DNA of 64,000 bases from CAVZXS01 sp963779325 (GTDB lineage Bacteria; Bacteroidota; Bacteroidia; Chitinophagales; Chitinophagaceae). Positions 9,022-17,730 of the stretch are shown here, piece after piece. The notes beneath the pieces are model-generated. The model was not told the DNA's origin. It made no database searches and saw only the letters and a list, made by a program, of their open reading frames with translations. Each line of letters opens with the position of its first letter. The first letter of the stretch is position 1. Where the stretch lies: positions 1-64,000 of the forward strand of contig CAVZXS010000026.1 in NCBI GenBank assembly GCA_963779325.1. Direction: 5' to 3'. The position numbers were made by a program, and so were the translations under genes.

Positions 9022-10155
9022 TTAAGAGGCTTTTGCAGAAATACCCGGCAATAAAACCTTAACCAGTGATATACTCGGGTGCTTAACCCTGTAAATCTCG
9101 GGTTTGAGATAGAGCCGGTGTAAAGTATTCATATAATTCTCCTTATCCGCTATCCGCTTAGCCCTGTCAAAATTTGATTGAGCAAATTCATCAAGATTTA
9201 TTTGGCCGTTTAACAGCGCATTAATTTTTTGCACCAAGTCATCCCCGTTATTCAGCGAGTAGTAAATTGCTTTATTATTTGTAACCTCTCTTAATACGGG
9301 TATATCCGACAATATTGCAGGCATGCCGCTTGCCATTGCTTCCAACAGCGAAATGGGCTGGCCTTCAAATACAGAACTCATGATAAAGGCATCATATTGA
9401 CGCAGTACATTATGTATATCTTCACGCACACCGCACAACTTGATATTTAATTTGTTTTTTTCGATTTCCTGCTGCAATTCATCATGCAAAGGCCCGGCGC
9501 CATAAATATCCAACTGTACGTTAGCCGGCAACTTCTTAAAAACTTCAATCAGGTAAGGATAATTTTTAGGCGCCCGTAAATTACCTACGGCTACAAGTCT
9601 CAGTTTGCCGTTCAAATTCATCTTTTTATAATCATTTGTATAATATACATTCTCGACATAGTTGTATAAAATAGAGTATGGCCCTTTTATACCTATACAC
9701 TCATTATAATCCTTAAAAACTTCTTCGCAGATTGCTATTACATGATGGCGCTTTTTGTAAGTAAGTTTTTCGAGCCATTTGGTAAATTTGTTTTGCGAAA
9801 AATAATTTTTACTTGAGAGACTGTGAATGGTTGTAAATAATTTTATATTTTTATTGCATGCCAGTCTTGCTATAAGCGTAGCAAGAAATAAATGAGAATG
9901 TACTATTTTGATATCATTCGCTTCAATATATTTTTTCAAATCATTTACGCAAGAAAAAATATCCAGCTTGGACTTGTAATTTAATTTGTAAACTTTTGCG
10001 GATGCAGGCAAATTTTTTATAAGTGTATCGGGCGTACGAAGATAAACTATATGATGGTTGAACTCAGGTAAGCCATTTACCGCCCCTACCAGAACTTTCT
10101 CGGCCCCACCCAGACTCAAGGAGTCTATGATGTGCAACACATTAACTTTTGACAT
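9022..10155 (-). CDS. Glycosyltransferase, GT4 family (tandem copy 1)
   Basis: This is a GT-B glycosyltransferase of 377 residues if the ATG at 10155 is used. An in-frame start at 10206 would add 17 residues (WLIVSISFLFDEKPIS), but MSKVNVLHIIDSLSLGGAEK is the normal start of this family and matches its neighbour. It has the N-terminal GGAEK loop, the interdomain LVAVGNLRAPKNYPYLI segment and the donor-binding FEGQPISLLEAMASGMP with its conserved EX7E-type glutamates. It is clearly paralogous to the upstream gene at 10334-11395 and shares LTYKK and LRAPKNYP/LRWQKNYP motifs with it. It should add a sugar to the lipid-linked exopolysaccharide unit in the cytoplasm. Confidence 0.87.
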   Translation of the reverse strand: MSKVNVLHIIDSLSLGGAEKVLVGAVNGLPEFNHHIVYLRTPDTLIKNLPASAKVYKLNYKSKLDIFSCVNDLKKYIEANDIKIVHSHLFLATLIARLACNKNIKLFTTIHSLSSKNYFSQNKFTKWLEKLTYKKRHHVIAICEEVFKDYNECIGIKGPYSILYNYVENVYYTNDYKKMNLNGKLRLVAVGNLRAPKNYPYLIEVFKKLPANVQLDIYGAGPLHDELQQEIEKNKLNIKLCGVREDIHNVLRQYDAFIMSSVFEGQPISLLEAMASGMPAILSDIPVLREVTNNKAIYYSLNNGDDLVQKINALLNGQINLDEFAQSNFDRAKRIADKENYMNTLHRLYLKPEIYRVKHPSISLVKVLLPGISAKAS

Positions 10156-10333
10156 GGATATTGGTTTTTCGTCAAATAAAAAGGATATTGAAACAATCAG
10201 CCACAATAACTAACCATGTAAAAGTATATATGCTACATCACGAACTTTAGTTTTATATTTAAAATTTTAGTTTGAAGTTAAAATTAGAGTACAAGTGCTA
10301 TAGGGTTTTTACGAATAATGCTTAGTTTCCCTC

Positions 10334-11395
10334 TTATAATGAATTAATATACAGCTCATGTATGCTTTTGATATAAGTTTCTTTCTTTGCAGCATCATTG
10401 GCCCTTTTTAAAGAAGCGGAGCTCATTTTTTTAAGGTCTATTTCGTTCTTGAGAGCAGACTCAATTTTATCGGCAAAATCGTCTGTATTATTCAAATTAA
10501 AGTAAACAGCGCTTTCTAAAGCAGCCTCCCTCAAAACAGGTATATCCGATAAAAAACACGGGAGCCCGCATGCCATTGCTTCCATTAATCCCAGAGAAAA
10601 ACCTTCATATAAAGAGCTCATCACAAAAGCATCGTAACCCGGAAGTATTTCATGCAGGTTAGCTTTTTGCCCGCATAGTTGTATGTTTAAGTTATATTTG
10701 TCAATAATTTGTTGAAATTCTGTTCTCAAATCACCTTCACCGTATATATCTAGGCTTACGGCAGGCGGCATTTTTTTAAACGCCTCGATCAAAAAAGGAT
10801 AATTTTTTTGCCACCTTAAATTGCCAACCGCTACAAGTTTTAATTTGTCAACAGAGAATTGTGTTTTAGCATGAGGTACAAAAAATTTATCATCTATAAT
10901 ATTATATACAACCGACGAAGGGCCTTTTAAACCGACCCATTTATCAAAATCTGCCAATACTTCCTCTGAGACCCCTATAATATGATGATACTTTTTATAC
11001 GTCAATTTATCCAAATAAAGGGTCATCTTATTTACCTCATAACTTGCCTTGCTGTTAATAGCCTGCAATGTATTAAACACTTTCGCATTTTTTTTGGCAG
11101 CCAATCGTGCTACTATGTGCGACCAATACAGTTGTGAGTGAATTATATCAATTTCATTCTCTTTGATATACTTACGCACCTTTTTTGTTATTCGGAGAAC
11201 ATCTTTATAGCTTTTGAAATCCAGCTTGGTTACTTTGCAGGCGGATGCAGGAATGTCTTTTAATAATGTATCATCGTGGTTACTAAGAAGTATAAGGTGG
11301 TTATCAAACATAGGTAGAGCGGGTATCACTGCAGCCAGCAACTTCTCTGCGCCGCCCACTGCCATAGAATCAATAATATGAAGGATTTTTTTCAT
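10334..11395 (-). CDS. Glycosyltransferase, GT4 family (tandem copy 2)
   Basis: This 353-residue GT-B glycosyltransferase has HIIDSMAVGGAEKLLA at the N-terminus, LVAVGNLRWQKNYPFLIEAF at the domain boundary and LYEGFSLGLMEAMACGLP in the donor site. It aligns along its length with the next gene downstream (9022-10155), so the pair arose by tandem duplication. The specificity loops differ (GQPIS against GFSLG), which hints that they now transfer different sugars or use different acceptors. It begins two bases after the flippase stop codon, in the same operon. About 180 AT-rich bases separate it from the preferred start of copy 1. Confidence 0.87.
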   Translation of the reverse strand: MKKILHIIDSMAVGGAEKLLAAVIPALPMFDNHLILLSNHDDTLLKDIPASACKVTKLDFKSYKDVLRITKKVRKYIKENEIDIIHSQLYWSHIVARLAAKKNAKVFNTLQAINSKASYEVNKMTLYLDKLTYKKYHHIIGVSEEVLADFDKWVGLKGPSSVVYNIIDDKFFVPHAKTQFSVDKLKLVAVGNLRWQKNYPFLIEAFKKMPPAVSLDIYGEGDLRTEFQQIIDKYNLNIQLCGQKANLHEILPGYDAFVMSSLYEGFSLGLMEAMACGLPCFLSDIPVLREAALESAVYFNLNNTDDFADKIESALKNEIDLKKMSSASLKRANDAAKKETYIKSIHELYINSL

Positions 11396-11397
11396 TA

Positions 11398-12660
11398 TTA
11401 ACTATTGATAACCGATTTTTCTGAAAAAAATATTTTTGTAAGATCATATTCCCTGTGTACAAAATATACTGCCATTGCCGCCATTAAAAAATAAACAATC
11501 ATGGAGGTATAGGTGGCTCCAATTGCCCCAAAGTATTTTACACTAAAATAATTAAGTACTAAGCTTACTGTCATGCCTGCAATTGACAGAGCCATAATTA
11601 ATTTATTCTTTTTTAGATTCAATAAATAAACTAACGAAACATTGTATAAGGACCAAAGAAACATTCCAATGCTGAGGTTTATTGCGTAAATTTTTCCGGG
11701 TTGAAAATTACTCCCTACAAAATGTTTAAAAATAAACGGTACAGCCAGTATAACTGCAATTGTTACTGCCGCGGATATACCTATAAAAGCCAAAGTAGCT
11801 TTGCGGACTATTCGATAGTTTATAACTGTTTGGGAAAGTTGTTTGTAAAAAAAAGGATAGAAGGTATTATTTAAGGTCAAAATAATAAGATTCACGACCA
11901 ACGCTATTTGTGCACCGGCACCGTAATAACCAACATCGCCTGTATCTTTAAAGAAATCAATAAAAAATCTGTCGGAATAGTATAAAACAAAAATAGACAG
12001 TCTTTCGGGAATAAAGGGAAGCCCTGAGCGAAATATTTGTTTTACTTCACTTTTATCAAATTCGCCTTTAAACAGCATCCATTTTTTTATTAAAAAAAGG
12101 GCAAATACTCCGGATAAAATTAATGTAACAAGTGCACTTGCCAATCTGCCTTGCCAAGCCAGGCCCAAGCCCATTATAAAAAAAAGGGTAAGCCCGATTT
12201 CTACTAAATTTTTTGATATGCTGAACCCCGCGAAAAGAAAATGCTTGCTTTTATTACGTGTAATATTCAGTATCACATCATTGAGTATTATTAAAAAACA
12301 GCTTAAGGGAATAGTAACTGCAAAAAAGAAATTTACTTTTAAAAGCCGCTGAATAAAGTAATAGAAAATAACAAACAAAAAGGTAAGCAGCGCCCAACTG
12401 ATGGCAGGAATTACCCATGCATTGGTAAAATGAGTCCTGAAACGTTCAGCAGTCATTTTAAAATAATCGACACTCAGGGTAAATTGAATACCAATTGCTA
12501 TAAAAGGGACAAGAAAAATACAAAAAGCATTATATAAATTTATAATACCGTAATCCCTTTCAGTAAGATGATGCGTAAGAAAAGAGAAAGTTGCGAAAGA
12601 TAGTGCAGCGTTTAAAAAAGTAGAAACTGCATAAACTGAAAATGATTTTAGTAGCTTCAA
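11398..12660 (-). CDS. Polysaccharide flippase, Wzx/MATE-like
   Basis: This 420-residue protein has about twelve hydrophobic helices spread over its whole length, with short polar loops, and belongs to the oligosaccharidyl-lipid flippase (Polysacc_synt/MOP) superfamily. The N-terminal FSVYAVSTFLNAALSFATF and the internal FRSGLPFIPERLSIFVLYYSDRFF are typical of Wzx-type proteins. Its job is to move the undecaprenyl-linked repeat unit from the cytoplasmic to the periplasmic face of the inner membrane. It sits between the sugar-nucleotide genes and the glycosyltransferases. Its presence implies a Wzx/Wzy-dependent route, although no Wzy polymerase is found in this window. Confidence 0.82.
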   Translation of the reverse strand: MKLLKSFSVYAVSTFLNAALSFATFSFLTHHLTERDYGIINLYNAFCIFLVPFIAIGIQFTLSVDYFKMTAERFRTHFTNAWVIPAISWALLTFLFVIFYYFIQRLLKVNFFFAVTIPLSCFLIILNDVILNITRNKSKHFLFAGFSISKNLVEIGLTLFFIMGLGLAWQGRLASALVTLILSGVFALFLIKKWMLFKGEFDKSEVKQIFRSGLPFIPERLSIFVLYYSDRFFIDFFKDTGDVGYYGAGAQIALVVNLIILTLNNTFYPFFYKQLSQTVINYRIVRKATLAFIGISAAVTIAVILAVPFIFKHFVGSNFQPGKIYAINLSIGMFLWSLYNVSLVYLLNLKKNKLIMALSIAGMTVSLVLNYFSVKYFGAIGATYTSMIVYFLMAAMAVYFVHREYDLTKIFFSEKSVINS

Positions 12661-12705
12661 GGTGTTTTTATTCTGTTATTTCTTCCTTCTGTAAGCCGGG
12701 TCGAA

Positions 12706-13650
12706 TTATGCATTCGCAATCTGGTCTTTAAAGTAATCTAATGTGATTTTAAGTCCTTCCGCACGGCCTATTAAAGGCTCCCACTTTATTACCTCCCGGG
12801 CGCGGCTTATATCCGGCTTGCGTTGCTTAGGATCATCTACGGGTAGGGATTTATAAATTACTTTTTGTTTGGCGCCGGTAAGCTTAAGTATCTCATCTGC
12901 AAACTGATTAATGGTGATTTCATCAGGATTACCGAGATTAACCGGTTGGTGATACGCTGTGGTTGTTAGTAACCTGAAAATGCCTTCTACCAAATCGCTC
13001 ACATAACAAAACGAACGTGTTTGACTGCCATCGCCAAAAGCGGTTAAATCCTGTCCTTTTAATGCCTGGTCAATAAAGGTTGGCAATACTCTTCCGTCAT
13101 CTAATCTCATTCGCGGTCCGTATGTATTAAAAATGCGTATAATAGCGGTATCTACGTTGTGAAAAGTATGGTAGGCCATCGTAATCGCTTCCAAAAATCT
13201 TTTGGCCTCATCATACACTCCGCGGGGGCCAATCGGGTTTACATTCCCCCAATAAGATTCCCGTTGCGGATGCTCCAGCGGATCACCGTATATTTCTGAA
13301 GTTGATGCAACCAATACCCTTGCATTATGTGCTTTTGCCACACCCATTACATTTAACGTACCTACTGATCCCACTTTCATAGTCTGAATAGGCATCTTTA
13401 AATAATCAATCGGGCTTGCCGGGGAAGCAAAGTGAAGTATATAATCCAGCCTGTGTGAAATATGTATGTACTTCGTTATATCATGGTGATGAAACTCAAA
13501 CTCTTTTAGCTGAAAAAGATGCGAGATATTCTGCAAAGAACCTGTAAGCAGGTTGTCCATTGCTATTACATAATACCCCTCTTTAATCATACGATCGCAT
13601 AAATGCGAACCGATAAAACCTGCTGCCCCCGTAATAAGTACTTTTTTCAT
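12706..13650 (-). CDS. uxs: UDP-glucuronate decarboxylase (UDP-xylose synthase)
   Basis: This 314-residue extended short-chain dehydrogenase starts with the NAD-binding GAAGFIGSH (8-16) and has the Tyr146-x3-Lys150 catalytic pair in YDEAKRF. The segment YGDPLEHPQRESYWGNVNPI followed by GPRGVYDEAKR is diagnostic of the UXS branch of the family. It converts UDP-glucuronic acid to UDP-xylose via a 4-keto intermediate in the cytoplasm. The substrate comes from the UDP-glucose dehydrogenase encoded immediately upstream (stop at 13682), so the two genes form a UDP-Glc to UDP-GlcA to UDP-Xyl module. Xylose or a xylose-derived sugar is therefore a likely component of the polymer. Confidence 0.88.
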   Translation of the reverse strand: MKKVLITGAAGFIGSHLCDRMIKEGYYVIAMDNLLTGSLQNISHLFQLKEFEFHHHDITKYIHISHRLDYILHFASPASPIDYLKMPIQTMKVGSVGTLNVMGVAKAHNARVLVASTSEIYGDPLEHPQRESYWGNVNPIGPRGVYDEAKRFLEAITMAYHTFHNVDTAIIRIFNTYGPRMRLDDGRVLPTFIDQALKGQDLTAFGDGSQTRSFCYVSDLVEGIFRLLTTTAYHQPVNLGNPDEITINQFADEILKLTGAKQKVIYKSLPVDDPKQRKPDISRAREVIKWEPLIGRAEGLKITLDYFKDQIANA

Positions 13651-13681
13651 TTTTTTTATTTAATTGCCTGCGTTCAGTTCT

Positions 13682-14992
13682 TTATTTATTTCTTCCCACT
13701 GCATGATAATTGAAACCTTTAGCGACAATCTCAGAAGGTTCAAATAAATTTCGCCCGTCAAAAATTACAGGCGACTTCAATAACCTTTTTATCTTTTCAA
13801 AATCCGGTGTTCTGAAAACATTCCACTCCGTTACTATAACCAATGCATCAGCTTCGCTAAGGCAATCGTACATACTATCTGCAAAATGAACATTCGGATT
13901 GTTTAAGAATTCCTGTTTCGTGTTTGCCATGGCTTCCGGATCATATGCCTTTACTACTGCACCCGCTTTGGTCAACTCACTTATCACATAAAGTGCCGGC
14001 GCCTCTCTTATATCATCTGTGTTGGGTTTAAATGCCAGGCCCCAAAGCGCAATTTTTCTTCCCGCAAGGTTATTATTAAAATGCTTTTTTATTTTCTCTA
14101 TGAATAAGTCACGTTGAAGGCTGTTTACATTGATAACAGAGTTCAGGATTTTAAAATCATAATCCCATTGACTGGCCATAAAAGCAAGTGCCTGTACATC
14201 TTTTGGAAAACAACTTCCTCCATAGCCGACACCCGGAAACAAAAATCGCTTACCGATACGGTTATCACTACCGATACCTTTTCGTACCATTTCCACATCA
14301 GCCCCCGCTTTTTCGCAGAGATTGGCAATCTCATTCATATAAGATATCCGCATGGCCAAGTAACTGTTTGCCGCGTACTTGGTCATTTCGGCGCTTCGTT
14401 CATCCATAAATATTATGGGGTTACCCTGCCTCACAAAAGGCGCATAAAGATCTGCCATTATTTTACGGGCCTTCTCTGAAGAGGCGCCTATAACAATTCT
14501 GTCAGGCTTCATAAAATCATCTACCGCCGCGCCTTCTCTTAAAAATTCAGGGTTACTCACAACATCAAAATCTACTTTGGAATTTTTTGATATGCGCTCC
14601 CTCACTTTATCGGCAGTACCAACGGGTACGGTACTTTTATCAACAATTACTTTGTAAGATGTAATTAAGTTTCCCAATTCATCGGCTACGCCCAGAATAT
14701 ACTTTAAATCCGCAGAGCCGTCTTCGCCGGGCGGCGTGGGTAATGCAAGAAAAATAATATCCGTTTTTTCTACAGCATCTTTAAGTGAGGTACTGAACAC
14801 AAGTCTTCCTTCTTTTATATTCCTGTGAAAAAAAACTTCAAGCCCCGGTTCAAAAATTGTTATCTGTCCGGCGGCCAGTTTCTTAACTTTTGATTCGTCA
14901 ATATCAACACAAATTACATTATGCCCGTTTTCAGCAAGGCAGGTACCTGTTACCAATCCTACATAACCTGTTCCAATGACAGATATATTCAT
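13682..14992 (-). CDS. ugd: UDP-glucose 6-dehydrogenase
   Basis: This 436-residue enzyme has the N-terminal NAD-binding loop GTGYVGLVTG (7-16), a middle domain with SNPEFLREG at about 146-154, and the active-site cysteine Cys261 in GYGGSCFPKDV. The C-terminal UDP-binding domain contains GLAFKPNTDDIREAP. It oxidises UDP-glucose twice to UDP-glucuronic acid, using two NAD+. In this operon it feeds the UDP-xylose synthase directly downstream and can also supply glucuronic acid for the polymer. Length and motifs are complete, with no sign of damage. Confidence 0.93.
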   Translation of the reverse strand: MNISVIGTGYVGLVTGTCLAENGHNVICVDIDESKVKKLAAGQITIFEPGLEVFFHRNIKEGRLVFSTSLKDAVEKTDIIFLALPTPPGEDGSADLKYILGVADELGNLITSYKVIVDKSTVPVGTADKVRERISKNSKVDFDVVSNPEFLREGAAVDDFMKPDRIVIGASSEKARKIMADLYAPFVRQGNPIIFMDERSAEMTKYAANSYLAMRISYMNEIANLCEKAGADVEMVRKGIGSDNRIGKRFLFPGVGYGGSCFPKDVQALAFMASQWDYDFKILNSVINVNSLQRDLFIEKIKKHFNNNLAGRKIALWGLAFKPNTDDIREAPALYVISELTKAGAVVKAYDPEAMANTKQEFLNNPNVHFADSMYDCLSEADALVIVTEWNVFRTPDFEKIKRLLKSPVIFDGRNLFEPSEIVAKGFNYHAVGRNK

Positions 14993-15031
14993 GAGTTAAA
15001 ATATTTAGGAAAATTATGTGTAAAACAAAGA

Positions 15032-15895
15032 TTATATGGATACGATTTTTTTAAGATACACACCGTATCCGCTTTTTGCCAGCTGTTGAGCAAGCTCCAG
15101 TAATTGAGCGCTGTTTATAAACTTATTATGATATGCAATTTCTTCTATACAGCCAATTTTAGTTCCTTGTCTTTTTTCTATTACTCTTACAAATTCACCG
15201 GCATCACTCAGCGATTCAAAAGTACCTGTATCCAACCAGGCTGTACCCCGATCAAGTACAGCAACCTTTAACTTGCCGTTTTCGAGATAAACTTTATTTA
15301 CATCAGTTATCTCATACTCGCCCCTGGCAGAAGGTTTTAACTCTTTAGCAATCCTTACCACTTCATTATCGTAAAAGTATAAACCCGGTACCGCAAAATT
15401 TGATTTTGGCTTAGCCGGTTTTTCTTCAATAGAAACAGCATTCATAGCTGAGTCAAATTCGACCACGCCGTATCGCTCGGGGTCGCTTACCCGGTAGGCG
15501 AACACATATCCTCCCTCTACATCAGACAACGTTCTGAGCTGAGTTCCCAAACCGGTTCCATAAAAAATATTATCGCCCAACACGAGGGCCACTTTATCGT
15601 TACCGATAAAAGGCGCACCGATTACAAAAGCTTGCGCCAAACCGTTAGGTACTTCCTGTACCGCGTATTCAAAACGGCAACCTACATGACTTCCGTCACC
15701 TAATAATCTTTTGAAAGAGGCATTATCCTCAGGTGTTGTAATGATCAGTATCTCCCTTATACCCGCCATCATCAACGTTGAAAGGGGGTAATAAATCATC
15801 GGCTTGTCATATACAGGCATCAGCTGTTTCGAGATAGCTTTTGTTATCGGATACAAGCGGGTGCCCGATCCGCCTGCAAGTATAATTCCTTTCAT
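15032..15895 (-). CDS. rfbA: Glucose-1-phosphate thymidylyltransferase
   Basis: This 287-residue nucleotidyltransferase begins with the signature GGSGTRLYPITKAISKQLMP and continues with the substrate-binding YYPLSTLMMAGIREIL, LVLGDNIFYG and GTAWLDTGT. It makes dTDP-glucose from glucose-1-phosphate and dTTP, the first step of the dTDP-sugar pathway, in the cytoplasm. The dTDP-glucose 4,6-dehydratase gene lies eight bases upstream, so the first two steps are coupled. No epimerase (rfbC) or reductase (rfbD) for L-rhamnose is present nearby. The product could therefore end as rhamnose through genes elsewhere or as another deoxy sugar. Confidence 0.94.
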   Translation of the reverse strand: MKGIILAGGSGTRLYPITKAISKQLMPVYDKPMIYYPLSTLMMAGIREILIITTPEDNASFKRLLGDGSHVGCRFEYAVQEVPNGLAQAFVIGAPFIGNDKVALVLGDNIFYGTGLGTQLRTLSDVEGGYVFAYRVSDPERYGVVEFDSAMNAVSIEEKPAKPKSNFAVPGLYFYDNEVVRIAKELKPSARGEYEITDVNKVYLENGKLKVAVLDRGTAWLDTGTFESLSDAGEFVRVIEKRQGTKIGCIEEIAYHNKFINSAQLLELAQQLAKSGYGVYLKKIVSI

Positions 15896-15903
15896 AGTTT
15901 AGT

Positions 15904-16959
15904 TTATGGTTTATGGTATTGTGCTTCGTAATAATTTTGATAGTCGCCGGAAGTTACGTGATCAAGCCATTCTTTGTTTTCAAAATACCAATCAATAGTT
16001 AACTTAAGACCTTCTTCAAATGTAACACTCGGTTTCCAGCTTAATTCTTTATTAATCTTAGATGCATCAATGGCATAGCGTCTGTCATGACCCGGCCTGT
16101 CTTTTACGTAGGTTATTAATTGTTCGCTGCTGCCGGGTTTATTACCCAGCTTTTCATCCATCAGTTTGCAAAGTAATTTCACCAAATCGATATTGCGCCA
16201 TTCATTAAAACCGCCGATATTATATGTTTCATTCTGTTTTCCTTTATGAAAAACAATGTCAATTGCAGTCGCATGATCTTTTACAAATAACCAATCCCTG
16301 GTGTATAAACCATCGCCGTACACCGGCAAGGGTTTCTTATTTATAATATTATTGATAAAAAGAGGAATCAGTTTTTCCGGGAAATGGTTGGGTCCGTAGT
16401 TGTTGGAACAATTAGTTATCACTACCGGCAAATCATACGTATCGGCGTATGCTCTTACAAAATGATCGGATGATGCTTTTGACGCACTGTAAGGTGAATG
16501 CGGGTCATAGGGTGTAGTTTCTGTAAAAAAACCTTCGCTTCCTAATGCGCCATATACTTCGTCGGTAGATACATGATAAAATCTTTTTCCTTCAAAATTC
16601 CCGGCCCATTGTTTTTTGGCAGCATTTAATAAATTGACAGTTCCTATAACATTAGTATAAACAAAATCCAAAGGCGAATGAATAGAACGATCTACATGAC
16701 TTTCTGCAGCGAGGTGAATGACCCCGTCGGGGTTGTGTTCAGTAAAAGATTTTTCCAATTCATCAGGATTTAAAATATTTACTTTTTCAAAATGATAGTT
16801 TGGACTGTTTTCAATATCCCGTAAATTTTCCAGGTTGCCGGCATAGGTAAGCGCATCCAGGTTAATGATTTTATAATCCGGGTATTTTTTTACAAACAGT
16901 CTGACTACATGTGAGCCGATAAAACCTGCTCCGCCGGTAATGATTATACTTTGTTTCAT
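15904..16959 (-). CDS. rfbB: dTDP-glucose 4,6-dehydratase
   Basis: This 351-residue extended short-chain dehydrogenase has GGAGFIGSHV at the N-terminus, HLAAESHVDRSI at about 82-93, and the catalytic set Thr132-Asp133-Glu134 (STDEVYG) with Tyr157 and Lys161 (YSASKAS). That set separates dehydratases from simple epimerases. It converts dTDP-glucose to dTDP-4-keto-6-deoxyglucose, using a bound NAD+. It precedes rfbA in transcription order and follows the FkbM methyltransferase by nine bases. The fate of the keto sugar is not set by genes in this window. Confidence 0.94.
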   Translation of the reverse strand: MKQSIIITGGAGFIGSHVVRLFVKKYPDYKIINLDALTYAGNLENLRDIENSPNYHFEKVNILNPDELEKSFTEHNPDGVIHLAAESHVDRSIHSPLDFVYTNVIGTVNLLNAAKKQWAGNFEGKRFYHVSTDEVYGALGSEGFFTETTPYDPHSPYSASKASSDHFVRAYADTYDLPVVITNCSNNYGPNHFPEKLIPLFINNIINKKPLPVYGDGLYTRDWLFVKDHATAIDIVFHKGKQNETYNIGGFNEWRNIDLVKLLCKLMDEKLGNKPGSSEQLITYVKDRPGHDRRYAIDASKINKELSWKPSVTFEEGLKLTIDWYFENKEWLDHVTSGDYQNYYEAQYHKP

Positions 16960-16968
16960 TGCTGTATA

Positions 16969-17730
16969 TTAAACTAAAAAAACATCAAATAATCCGGTCT
17001 TCTCCGTAAACTCTTTACGACTTAGCTCTTTGGAGTCAAATAAAATTTTATATCTTGCATCATTCAACAGGTTCCAGATATCCTCTGCAGAGTCTCCGAA
17101 ATTTTTAATCCCTTCAGGATGAATGGAAAGTATTATTTTTGGTTTATGTTTTTTAATCGTGCCGATAGAGCCTTTCAATAATTGAAATTCGGCGCCTTCT
17201 ACATCGATCTTAATAAAATCTATATTATTGATTTTTTCTTCAGCAACAAAATGATCAACAGTATTTACTTCTACTTCAATTGCTTCCTCTTTTCTGTCCG
17301 TTCTGTGATTATTGACCAAACTGTTTGAATTATCAGCCGAATTGTCCGATATATAAAAATTTAGTTTTCCCTTTTTTTCAGCCAATGCCACAGGTATTGC
17401 ATTGACATTTTTTACGTTATTCAGTTTTATTGTCTCCTGCAAAATTTTAAACGTAGAAGGTGTTGGTTCAAAAGCATATACAGCGCCTTCCCGGCCGACT
17501 TTCTTACTAAAAATTACAACCATTAAGCCAATATGAGCACCGATATCTAAAACAGTCATTCCTTTCTTAACCTCATTATTAATAAAACAAAAGTTTTCTT
17601 TTTCATAGCCCTCGGGAAAATATTTATAAAAACGTGCCGGCATCCTGAGGTCGTTGCCTTCAAATGTTCTTTTAATACCTCTGCCAAGGGTAATTATGTT
17701 GAGCAATTTATAAATACCTTCTTTAATCAT
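16969..17730 (-). CDS. FkbM-family methyltransferase
   Basis: This 253-residue protein has a SAM-binding motif GMTVLDIGAHIGLMVVIF, an acidic AFEPTPSTFKIL strand end and NIDFIKIDVEGAEFQLLKG, the hallmark DVEG(A/S)E segment of the FkbM family. Such enzymes O-methylate sugars or related hydroxyls. Its start overlaps the upstream epimerase stop by four bases (ATGA at 17727-17730), so the two are translationally coupled. It probably methylates a residue of the exopolysaccharide, since a second, unrelated methyltransferase lies further down the same operon. The target is unknown. Confidence 0.85.
   Translation of the reverse strand: MIKEGIYKLLNIITLGRGIKRTFEGNDLRMPARFYKYFPEGYEKENFCFINNEVKKGMTVLDIGAHIGLMVVIFSKKVGREGAVYAFEPTPSTFKILQETIKLNNVKNVNAIPVALAEKKGKLNFYISDNSADNSNSLVNNHRTDRKEEAIEVEVNTVDHFVAEEKINNIDFIKIDVEGAEFQLLKGSIGTIKKHKPKIILSIHPEGIKNFGDSAEDIWNLLNDARYKILFDSKELSRKEFTEKTGLFDVFLV

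Noticed and set aside
14114..14479. 121-residue plus-strand frame inside the UDP-glucose dehydrogenase region
   Set aside because: It lies wholly opposite a well-supported gene and has no recognisable domain.
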